From positions 4,528,501 through 4,592,500 of the forward strand of contig JAVTVX010000030.1 of the NCBI GenBank assembly GCA_033439265.1: a stretch of DNA of 64,000 nt, given 5' to 3'. Shown piece by piece: positions 1-10,574 of this stretch (positions are counted from its first letter, which is position 1; each line of letters opens with the position of its first letter). This DNA is from Dillenia suffruticosa. Its lineage: Eukaryota > Streptophyta > Magnoliopsida > Dilleniales > Dilleniaceae. The notes under the pieces were generated by a model. It was not told where the DNA came from and did no database searches. It saw nothing but the letters and a program-made list of their open reading frames with translations. The translations under genes and the position numbers were made by a program.

Positions 1-1330
1 TAACGAGAATTATAAAATATTATTTTCATATAAATAAATAGGGTAAAATTCTGTTTGAAAAAGGTTAGAAAATATTCACTAATTACTTGATAATCAAAAT
101 TATTCCGATATTATTAATTTATCAAAAAATTTATATTCATATGTTGTTATCGCAAAATTTAAATTTATCTGAATTATATGATTTTTTAATAGATGAATTG
201 AATGATCATATGTATATATGAAGTAGTAATATGTCATTTTTTTAGTAAATATTTTTAAACGAGGCAAAGTTCAAAATTTAGATTTGGCACATCTAATCAC
301 ACCCAATATTTTTTTTCCACATAAATTTTATTTAATTTCAATATGAACTTTTTTTTTTTATTTTTTTTCAAAATAGCTCTTTCCCGTTCATTTTTCCGCG
401 TTCAACCCAAGATGTGAAGGCCCCACCATGCGCTCCAAGTTTGATTCTCGCTGCCATGTTTGAAAATTATGATTGAGAATTTCCAATGGAATAAATATAG
501 AGAGTAAATATTTTACGAGGATGCACCTCAGATCCTATGACGTCATTATATCATATATTTTATATTATTATCGATATCCTTTTATATATATATATATTAA
601 TTTATATTATCTTAAATATCATAACATGTCAATAAAAAAATTATTAATATTATCGTTTCCCGTTTCAGAAATATTTTTTGTTTTTTAAACATTTCAATGC
701 GTTAAATTAATTAATATTATATAAAAATTTTTATATTTTTTATATTTATATATTTTTTTATATTTAATTAATTATTTATTTAATTATAATTATAATTTTT
801 ATATTATTTATCTTATAATTAATAATTATATATCTGATCATTTTATATTTTTATTATAAAATATCGTTATTTTATTATTTTTATAAAATAATTAATATTT
901 ACATAAAAAATACTTATATTTGTTATATTTACGTATTTGTTCATATTTTTGTTTTCTATATTTTTATAAAGTGTTATTTTCTTATATTATTTCGTCTTCG
1001 TTTATGTGTAACATAGTATCACAATATGTAACATATCATATAATTGAAAATATATTTAAAAAATATTTGATTTGTTTGATTTTAGAGTTTTCTTTTTATA
1101 TAAATATCTCGATTAGTTTAAATATTCGCTTTGTAATATTTTAGATATACAATAAAATACGGAGAATTTTCTCCCTCACACTATCTCTCTTTATTTTATT
1201 TACATAATATCATAACTCTCTTGATAAAAAAGTCAAAAAAATATCCCTAAAATTTTATATAGGTCAAAAATTCCCATTTTTCTCTCTCTTAATAATTATA
1301 TTGTGCAAATTATATATAGAAACATAAAGC
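1..1330. other. AT-rich intergenic DNA, no gene seen
   Basis: Very AT-rich sequence dominated by TTTATAT/ATTTAAT runs. Short open frames here are low-complexity and have no recognisable domain. I see no RNA gene, splice-bounded exon or clear transposon end. Confidence 0.6.
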
Positions 1331-1337
1331 TTATTTT

Positions 1338-1884
1338 TTATTTCCCAATCCATCCCGGTTTTTGTTTCTTCATGCCCAAGCACTGCCAGTATAACGTCAT
1401 CGGATCTGACATTTGAGTACATAACTCTGTTCGACGCATACACTCGACGCTATTGGCCGTACAAATCTCAGCCTCATCCCACCAAGCAGGTGCCCGAAGG
1501 TGCCGTCGGAAAGGTCGGTCTCTTCTGGCAAAAGCTGCTGTCCAGAGGTTGAAGAAAAACCAAGCGGTCAATGAAGAACAAAATGGCGTTGTTTCTGTCC
1601 TTCAACGCATCCATCAACCTCTGCCATGTGTCGTGACTATCACTAGTCTAATCAATAGTCAAGTCATTGCACACTTTAGTAGACACGTCATCTGCCACAT
1701 CAGCAAGCCACTCCATGCCGGGGCCCACATTACCACGTTAGTTGCCACATCAGACATCCACGTCAGGAACCGCATCCCATATTTTGGCCCATTTTCTGCC
1801 ACGTCATCACACAACACCGACACCATGTCAGTGCCCGTGCCATGTCACTGTTCACTCTTCGGGCCCACGATCGACATAATTTAA
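1338..1884. repeat. GC-richer island with degenerate CCACATCAG/CACGTCA motifs
   Basis: This patch is clearly richer in GC than the flanking AT-rich DNA. From about 1680 onward it repeats variants of CCACATCAG, CACGTCA and CATGTCA every 15-40 bases. The same words occur in the inverted repeats of the Mutator-like element at 58.5-61.1 kb, so it may be an old transposon end. A 143-residue plus-strand frame and a 77-residue minus-strand frame cross it, but neither shows a known domain, so I do not call a gene. Confidence 0.4.
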
Positions 1885-1992
1885 TATTGTTTATTTATAT
1901 TTCAATTAACCAACACCACATCCTTAATATATAAACTCTAAATTCCTAAAAAGTTTTATCCGTAATATATCAAAATATATAGTTCTAATTTT

Positions 1993-2370
1993 ATAAATTT
2001 ACCCATATATATTCAAGATCAAGGACACATAAAATATGTATAATTGTAGAGTACCAATTTATATATCATAATTTATTTAATAAAATTACTCTATATGTTT
2101 CTTCAGCACCATCTATCTCTATCAGTTCCATAAAGTGTGGATCTCATCCTATAATCAAGGTAAACCATATTCAATTAGGGCTGAATTAGTAAATTTATCC
2201 ATATACACTCAAAATTAAGAACATATAAAATACATATAGTCGGTACCAATTTATATTTTTTATAGTACATCTAAAGAAATTACTCTATATATCTTATTTA
2301 GTACTATTCACTTATACTAGTTTCTATTGAGTTTGGATCATGTCCGATAATCAAAATTAACTCTCTTAGA
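1993..2370. repeat. Degenerate tandem duplication, unit about 197 bp
   Basis: Two adjacent blocks begin with TAAATTTAYCCATATA at 1993 and 2190. They run in parallel through ACATATAAAATA, TACCAATTTATAT, AAATTACTCTATAT and a final GGATCATGTCC/GGATCTCATCC segment. Identity is moderate, so the duplication is old. No coding content is seen. Confidence 0.6.
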
Positions 2371-2394
2371 TTAACAATAAACTCATAAATCAAT

Positions 2395-2590
2395 ATTTCG
2401 TTGGTTTAGTAGAAATGATACTAGTACCACATATAAAAAATCGAGATTCAAGTGTTAATAGTGGTAAAAATGACATTGAAAGAGCTCTCTCCAGATTAGC
2501 ACTCGATAGTATCTCGATCAAGATTAGTAGAAATAAAATTATGGACCAAATCCAGGGGACCAAAAAAAATAAAAATAAAATAAACTCATA
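2395..2590 (+). mobile_element. Possible SINE relic
   Basis: A TTGGTTTAGTAGAAATGA-like head is followed by a B-box-like GAGATTCAAGTG. A GGACCAAATCCAGGGG stretch then leads into an A-rich tail. The order matches the better SINE copies at 3405 and 53229, but divergence is high and no target duplication is visible. Confidence 0.35.
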
Positions 2591-2599
2591 AACTGCATC

Positions 2600-3400
2600 C
2601 AATGTGTGAAAAAGTATCCAACTTTACATACTTGAACTTTTAGTTTAAGCCAACATAATCACGATTTATAAATATCGTATGTATTGTCAACTCGATCAAA
2701 TATATAAATTATTTATATTAAACCGATAAATCTTATACCTGCATAAATAGTATGAATAATTATTTATTTATTTGAAAAATCTAAATTAAACATTATTATT
2801 ACATAGAGAAGTTAATATATAATCTTTTGGGTATATTGAAGTTGGTAAAAAAATTAGAATCTAATCCAGATGGTTAGCGCTAAACTATTTATTGAGTTAT
2901 ATGTATCCCAACATAAACTAACTTATCTCTTAACACCGTACTTAGATCAGATGAATTGTTTAACTCTTTTAAGATCCCTCAATTTGTCCGATAAACTTGT
3001 TAAATTCACTGCATTGGCAGGATAAACTAACTTATCTCAAATTATTGAACTTTTGATTGGATGAAGTATCTAACTTTTTGACTAGTCTCAATCATTGCAA
3101 TTTGATTAAGCATTACCTTAATTTTCCTAGATAGCCTTTTCGATTATCCAGGCTATTGTGGTTACACCTTTGGATAATCTGTTTTGGCTAACCCCTGGAT
3201 TATGCAATGTTCATTGCATAAATGCATCTCTTGTTTCTAAGATACCCATTTTGGTTAACCCAGTTATCCATAAGTGCTTTTCTTTTGATATTAATAAATA
3301 ACTATTGTAAGAATAAAAGATACTTTGATGGTTGTGGTATAAACTCAATAAATTCAGCTAGCACCATAAGCATAAACCCGAGTTTGAAGGCCCCCTACTA
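2600..3400. other. Intergenic, nothing recognised
   Basis: AT-rich unique-looking sequence. No frame, splice-flanked exon, tRNA fold or transposon end could be supported. Confidence 0.5.
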
Positions 3401-3404
3401 ACGT

Positions 3405-3592
3405 TCGATTGGTTCAGTAGGAAGGACGTCAAGAGTCTTTAACCATACTCAGATTCGACTTAGTACGAGAATAGAAAAAACTATGTCGGGAGATCCTCTC
3501 GAAAACGGGTCTAATAACGGATCGGTTTAGATTAATCGGAGTAAAATCTCGAATATTAGGTGGTGGCCAAACCAGAGACAAAAAAAAGGCCC
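3405..3592 (+). mobile_element. SINE-like tRNA-derived retroposon
   Basis: The head GGTTCAGTAGGAAGGACG resembles a pol III A box region and is followed by a degraded B box (AGATTCGACTTAG). The body has GGGAGATCCTCTCG, GATTAATCGGAGTAAAA and GGTGGTGGCCAAACC and ends in an A-rich tail. The 3' half matches copies at 26.9, 53.2, 56.6, 56.9, 57.2 and 57.4 kb, defining one local family. Confidence 0.6.
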
Positions 3593-3650
3593 TCCCTTTG
3601 GGGTAAATCAAGGCATTGCTAACTCATAAGTATAAATTCAAATGCAGCTG

Positions 3651-3782
3651 GTGACATAGAATAACAATAATCGGTTTAGCAGGCATTGTACGATAACAAT
3701 ATTGGGTCGGGCATTGTACAACTGATCGAACTCATAGGTTTGTGACATAGAATAACAATAATCGGTTTAGCAGGCATTGTAC
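3651..3782. repeat. 41-bp perfect direct repeat
   Basis: A 41-base block (GTGACATAGAATAAC to GGCATTGTAC) occurs at 3651-3691 and again, identical, at 3742-3782. The 50 bases between contain further partial GGGCATTGTAC words. It lies just downstream of a SINE A-tail. No function is apparent. Confidence 0.8.
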
Positions 3783-4287
3783 AATAATTTCTTTTCCTAA
3801 ATAAAAAGTTTGTTTCAGCATAGATTTGACTTTGCATGACACTTACCGCAAAGAGTTATTCCTTAATTATTTTTTTTGTGGTATGGTATTCGAATATTCG
3901 TGAATGGATATATTTTTATATTTTTGTAATTCTTATATAATCAAAAAACTAAAAAAAAAAACATGACACCTAACGATACGTCGTCACATAAAATCTACCG
4001 CATGTTGGGCTAAGGCTAAGCCTTAGATTGCATTTTTACAACGGAGCGTGGCTCGGCCTATTTTGACCCCCAGTCACCACTTCAGGACCGGGCATGGCTG
4101 GCCTTTGCTCGAGTAAAAGCCAATCCCATTGGCAAAAACATTTTTGACAATTCGAATGTCATTTTCTGTAACCAAACAAAGCTCTTAATGACCTTGGTTC
4201 TAAAACTCGACCAAAACCCAACGAAGAAGGCACGTCGAATCGTTTATATACTTCGCAAGACAGATAAGGGTAACAAAAGCAGTCACA

Positions 4288-4306
4288 GAGAGAGAGAGAG
4301 AGAGAG
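4288..4306 (+). repeat. (AG)n tract abutting the TGD4 start codon
   Basis: An uninterrupted AG dinucleotide run occupies the last bases of the leader and ends directly at the ATG. Such GA/CT tracts are common in plant 5' leaders; effects on expression are not shown by the sequence. Confidence 0.8.
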
Positions 4307-7300
4307 ATGGCCCGTCTGAGGAGTGCAATGGACTCGTGCTTCTGGGACCACAACGTTGCCAGCCCCCAAACACTAGAAGGCTGGGCGAGGTCGGTGCCGG
4401 GCGAACCGTTTCCGTTGGACGGTACTCGAGCGAGCAAAGCCCTCAGAATTCAGCAGCTTGCATTGTTGGGAAATGGGTTTCCTCTGGGGATTATACCATC
4501 TTTCTCTCCCACTGGCCAGAAGGAGTTGGGCTCTTTCTCTCTCCAGACCATCTTGCTTAAACAACACATCTCTAATTGGTTGTTCTCTCTCTCTCTCTGG
4601 TTCTTTTGTTGGGAATTTTGTGAAAGCGGTAAAAATGGAGATGAGGGTATTTTTTTTCTTGACATTGGTTTAATTGTTGAAAATTAATGGAAAAAAAGAA
4701 ACAAATTAGAACCCAATGGAGTTGAATTTATATTGGGTCTAAGGAGGGTAGACCTTGTGGGTTTAAGGCTTTTGGTGTTTTTCATTTCCTTGTTTAAATA
4801 CACTCATATTCATGCTCTTTCTCCTGCTTCTTTATTTTATTTTATTTGGGAATTTTGTGAATGGAATGAAAATGAATATGTTGAATTGTTGGAAAGTAAA
4901 AACCCTGTTAAGATGGTGAATGGGGTTTACATATTTTCTGATATTCTAGTGGAGGATAACCAAAAGAATGAAAATGATAAAATTGTTATTCATATTCAAG
5001 CTTTTAGTTGTTTATTTCTGGCTATTTTCTCTTGTTTTCAACAGTGCTTGATGTTACGTGGTGTTTTTCTGAAATTAAGGGAACTGTCGCATGAGCATGT
5101 TGGATTATGTGGGTCTTCTGTTATTGCCCATATACATATCCTGGGTTGATGCTCTGATAAAATTTCTATGCACTGCGGGTTACATTTCTGTGTGCAGAGC
5201 AATGCAATTTTTCTGAGCTTATAAGTGTATTATTATCACTATTCTTCTTTTATGATTAGAACAAATGATCTCCAAAGTTTTAAGTACTATCCAAGTATTC
5301 AAGGGGTTATATGGGACAGGCATCCTACTAATTTGATTTTGTAGATATGTTAAAAAGCAATATAATATTTGTGGAACTATAATACGAGGCTATTTCGAAG
5401 TTGAAGTTGTAATACTAAAATGGTACTTCATAGCTCAACGAAAATATTCAACTATATTATTTCTCCAAAACAAAATATATATTGGGTTCCTGTTGAATAC
5501 GCGAAAAATACTTTGTATTGTTATTATTAATGTTAATATTCATTACTTTTATAGTTTAAAATTTCTATAAGGTCTTTGAGCTAAAGATAAATCTCAAAAG
5601 TAATGAAATTTAAATTATGTAAATTGCTTGTGGTAAATAATTGTTAGAAAGAATTATTACTAGATTATTGAAAATTGTTATTGTTTAGATAGAACTAATG
5701 TTATTTTAATGATGCTTTATTGTTGCTATCTTATATCTAACTTTGAAAATCTGCCAATTTGGTTCTCTGTTGTGTTCATGCCTCAAACTTATGGTCCATA
5801 AGTTCGGAGGTAGTTTTCAGCCTGCCTGGGCTAGTGTCTTGCTTATTGACACCCCCAAGTTGTGTAAAATGTGAATGAGGATGGAATTCCATTTCATTTT
5901 GAGAAAGTCCTATTGGAACTTGAGCTTTAAGCATGAAGCTGCGACTTCCATCTCTATCAAGTTGCAGGAGTTTGGTGTCATATCTAATAACGGAAATCCA
6001 ATCAGTTGCCATCTCTATGTTGTGGAGTTGCATGAGCTTGACAGACTTAAATCCTTACTAGAAAGAGTATTCTTTGTTTTTTCTTTTGCTTTTCTTGAAT
6101 GGTTGAGAGCCAGGGGACATATTTGAAGCCACTTGGCCTACCTGTACCTTTACATTTCTAGATTCGTCATTCATCATGCCTCATTTTGTTTGACATGTTA
6201 AAATTACACAAAAGTGTGTTTATCCGTAGCATTTTCAACCAATGTCACACTTCAAAGCCATGCTTATGCTTTTCAGCATGTAGAATTTACCAAACTAAAT
6301 TTGTAAATGGTGATATTTGCTTCCATATATTGTTAAGTTTACTGTGAATTGGATGGTTCTCACCCTTTCCAACCTTTTTTGAGACCAGCATGCTGTTGTA
6401 TGATTAGTCACATGTATTTTATACAATATTTGCTGGATCAACTTGGGAATTAGTTAGAATCCAAAATATCATGTTCCATATTTTCTGAAGCCCCCTATTT
6501 GTTTCTATTTTCTGGGTCTGTAGGTGGCTTGGGTTAGTGGGGCAGTTTCGTCCAAAGAAATTGATATCTTCTATCAAAGCAGAACTATCAAGTGGTGAAG
6601 AGTGGGAGATGCCTTCCTTTAAAGATGTGGCTAGCCATTTTCTGGACAAGTCGTTATACTCGCTTGGTGTGGTTTCACAGATCTCACTATCTGACTCATC
6701 ATCCTTGTTGCTAAGCACAGAAGGGCATGGTGAGAAGAAGGGGCGCCGTACAAAAGCTATGGTCTTTCACAAGGCAAGCACTTCTTCTACAATTTCACTT
6801 TGGATCAATGTTTTCTTCTTTTTATAATGGTTTTATTCTTTTTTCTTCCATGAGATCAACATAATGATTATAATATTAAAAGACCGCATTTTATTTTATT
6901 TTATTTTTTCCTTCATCAATTTCTGGATCAATATGGTCTACCATTTCCTGTTCTTTCCTTCTCTCTTCCCTTTTTCTTTGAAATTTTCACTAACCATTAG
7001 AAAAATTTTGGTTGTGGTGGATATGGTACCATTGCTGGACAATATGCATCTAGTTAATCTTCATGTTGTGATTGCCCTTATCGTTTGAAAGAAAGGTTTT
7101 GTTTCATTAAGGATAGGATCTCATCCGTATTCTTTTACTTCTTCATGTCTGTTGGATATTTCCTTGCGGTATTGGATGCTTGGATCTTAAAAGTTGTTTC
7201 AGGCACAAGCTTTTACTAATGGACTTTGAAAGACTGTGGATATTTAATTTGACTCTATTCCTTGCTACTATTAGGCTTCCAATAGGAATTCTTTAAAGGA

Positions 7301-9976
7301 GTCTAGGTCTAATACTGCTCCGATGGATTTCATTGTCACTCATCCTTTTTGCATATTATCTTTTATACTACCTATTGTGTCTTCCAGTTTTTAATGTTAA
7401 ATCAATGCATCTGGAGGAGAGAGACAAACATCTTGCTTTAGCTTCTTGCCTCTTATTTATTCTCTCTGTGCCCTTTCCCTACTATCATTGTCAAATTTGA
7501 TCTACCTACATTGGATTATCCAGATTTGACAAAGTTCCTGAATTTCTGTTACATTAGTTGGTTTTTGTGTGTGTCTTTTCTGCTATTCTGTTATGAAGAT
7601 CATCTCAGATGTGTATTTGCAGCTACCTTATCATGATATAACACTAGAGGCTGCATGGCCTGAGCTATTTGTTGACCAAAATGGTGGATACTGGGATGTG
7701 CCTAAATCTGTATCATTAGATTTGTCATCACTTGTAACTGACTCTGGATTGCGGTACCGTCTTGGCATACATAGAAATAAGGGTCACGTGGAACCTATAA
7801 ACAGGAAAACCGGGGAGGTTCCTTCAGCTCTTCTGCCCGGTGTATGTGCAAAAGCTGCCTTCTCATACGAGAAGAGTAGAGACCTTTGGAGGCAAGAGGA
7901 GACAAAAAAGGATCTCATAATAAAGACTCCAAGAGGTCGATTCTTGCGTCCTGCATATGATATGCGTCTTAAAGAACCCCACTCAACAATATCTGGAATT
8001 ATTGGTAATGCTTTTCAGTCTCTTTTGTACTCACTGCTGTCAGTTACACTCTCATACCTTGTAATTACTAGATTTTCTGGATGGAGTGTTTATAGTCAGC
8101 AATAACCAGATTTTTTGCAGTTTTACTTCTCCCTGATCCTTTTGTTATAGTATTTTGATTAGAATTATGGTTAGGTTGCCAAGTTATTCACCCATCGTTT
8201 ACTCAAATGCATCTTTATGAACATAGTTATCTCCTAGCATAGACCTTTGTTGGATAGCTGTTTTGGTAGATTTTCTTTGATAGATTAAGATTTAGGAGGC
8301 CCTATATCGTAGAAGTAATAGATTAATATATTGTGATGTTAAAATTTTGTTAACAAGTCTGGGGTGTCAACCATGAATTTGTTGCCTAGTGATGGCAATG
8401 TGATGCAGAATAATGCCTTGTTTGAAGAGAATGTTAAGCCAAGGGCTTTTCTAATTACTTGGGAGGTATTCATGTGGAAAATTCCTGTTAGAAAATTTCA
8501 AAATACAGAGTATTGTACTGTTATTATTGATGTCAGGGTTGTTTGTGTCACCTTATCTGGAATGGTTGTTGTTGTAACATACGTGAAATAAGATTTAAAG
8601 TGGTTGTCTGCTGAGGTCCATACTTTTCACTTCCAGGAACTGATAATCCTTGGCAACAAAAATTCATTTCTAATATCAGATATGAGAGCAAGCGAAGGTA
8701 AATTGTACAATCATATAAAAACTATCACCATTACAGCATTTTCTTTTAGTAATTCAGCACACCGCTTTTCACAAGAATTTGGATTTAATTTTTTTGGGTA
8801 ACATGTTCCTAATGTGAGATATGGAAACAAAACTGTAATATTGGGCCTCTGAATGTCTTTCACGTGTCTTTATTATATTATACGTCTAAATTGTTCATCG
8901 TTGTCCATTTGCCTTCCTTTTTAAACATTTTTATAAGTTTATTGGAGTGTGATATCTGTTTTCTAAACACAGAACTTTGTATATCAGGTGGTTCATGTGC
9001 AGTATGGTTTGGGGGAAATGAAAGCTCCATGCCTGTGGAGTTGGCCACAGATGAAGATAGCATGTCAATGAAGATTAAACAGAGAAACCCATGGAATGCT
9101 GATTTATTTGGATCTATTTGCTACACCTTTCAACATGGGAAATTCAGGAAATATTATGGGGATCTCACAAGAGTAGATGCGCGGCTTGATTTTTGTTCAG
9201 CCTCAGCCCTTGCCAAAAGGGTTTTCAGGAAATCTGCAATAAATAATGAAGAGATCTCGCTGTCATATCCCAAGCTCAATTTCGTCTTCCAGCAGCAGGT
9301 GTTTTTATTTATCCTACCTCAATCACAAGGTCCTATTATTGCAAAAGTGATCTGCAATATGCAGTGCCCGGTATTGATTGCCACAAGATGTGAAATAATA
9401 AAAATGTCGTCCATGAGCATTTCTATGTTTGTGAATTGCACCACTACCCTTGTTTCCTTTTCCATGAAAATGGTTTTTTTAAATAGCATATGGGCTTAGG
9501 GTTTTTGACTATGAGAGACATAGAGAAGGGTTGAAGTTAGAAGTAATTACCTAGCAGTTGCATATGCCGTGCTTGTGGCACGTTTTTAAATATCAATGAA
9601 AAGGAATTTGACAGCCATCTCCCACTTTCTAAGTGCAGGTTTAATATCTTACCGCATCTACTTTAGAGAAAAATGGTTTTACAAGACTTTTTGAACTATA
9701 TAAGCTAGACCTACAGCGTACTTTCTGTGGTTCAGATTTCTAATGGTTAGTTTCTAATGCTACACTCAATTTTCTTTGCAGGTTGCAGGGCCAATTGTCT
9801 TCCGGGTAGATTCCAGGTTGGCATTTGACTCTTTGGAGAAACGGGGCCTGCACCTTGAGGAAATGTTATACAGCCTTAATTACTCCTTGAGGCTTTTGCA
9901 ATCAGGGAAGGTGGTAGCTTGGTATTCGCCAAAGAGGAAAGAAGGAATGATTGAGTTACGTCTCTTTGAGTTCTAA
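4307..9976 (+). CDS. TRIGALACTOSYLDIACYLGLYCEROL 4-like (TGD4) protein
   Basis: TGD4 proteins are beta-barrel outer-envelope chloroplast proteins that bind phosphatidic acid and work with the TGD1-2-3 complex in moving ER-derived lipid precursors into plastids. Five exons splice to 469 aa: 4307-4578, 6524-6773, 7623-8004, 8988-9298 and 9782-9976. The phases join cleanly and no stop interrupts. Landmarks are SPQTLEGWARSVPGEPFPLD near the N terminus, GQFRPKKLISSIK, DITLEAAWPELF with GGYWDVP, LFGSICYTFQHGKFRK, YGDLTRVDARLD and a C-terminal AWYSPKRKEGMIELRLFEF. The length fits the family (about 450-480 aa). From memory it is closer to the At2g44640 type than to At3g06960. Intron 2 uses a GC donor (AAG|GCAAGC). 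The stop lies about 600 bp from the stop of the convergent Cpn10 gene. I infer a functional gene. Confidence 0.93.
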
Positions 9977-10574
9977 CTCTTGTAATGTTGGTCTTACAAT
10001 TTGGCAGATAGGAGATTGTCTCTTGCACTTGAAACTTTTTGTGGTCAAATGGAGATTTGGAAGATTCCATTTCTTGAATCAAAATTGTTTAGTTTGTATT
10101 CCAGGATTTCTCATCACATGTTTGGAGAAACTAAATTCTTAATCTGAAATGAAATGTGGGTAATGTAAGTTCGGACAATATTCATGCATAATGATGCATT
10201 TCTGCAGTACATTTCCACTGACAACTTCAAAGTCAAACAGGGACTAACATCTGCTCCAAAGTAACATATGCTCCAAAGTAATTGAGTTGGTAATCTTGTA
10301 GGACATACTTTAAACCATGAACAGAACTGTATCATCTGCATATCTTAAAGCCAATGCTGGGCTCCCTTTGGTTGAAATTCCAAGACTCCATTATAAATAA
10401 ATTACAGCAGAACATGCTTTGCATTCCGCTATTTGTTCTACATTTCAAAAGTTGTCCCGCCAAAATAGGTTCCTCCAGAGTCCAGCCTAAATAAAAGAAA
10501 ATAAGTACAAAATTGAACCAGCATCAATTGTTGAAGGTTCCCCTTCTGAGTCCTAGGACTGTGGCTGCAAATTC
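9977..10574. other. Shared 3' intergenic region between convergent genes
   Basis: About 600 bp separate the TGD4 stop from the Cpn10 stop. The region should hold both 3' UTRs. AATAAA-like words are present on both strands, but no single poly(A) site can be fixed by eye. Confidence 0.5.

Noticed and set aside
1453-1884. 143-codon plus-strand open frame
   Set aside because: It lies in the GC-richer repeat-word island, shows no domain or splice support, and its sequence follows the CCACATCAG/CACGTCA repetition.
8637-8697. Including the 61-nt segment as a regular TGD4 exon
   Set aside because: It would shift the frame. Direct joining of exon 3 (8004) to 8988 restores IIGGSCAVW, which matches the family.
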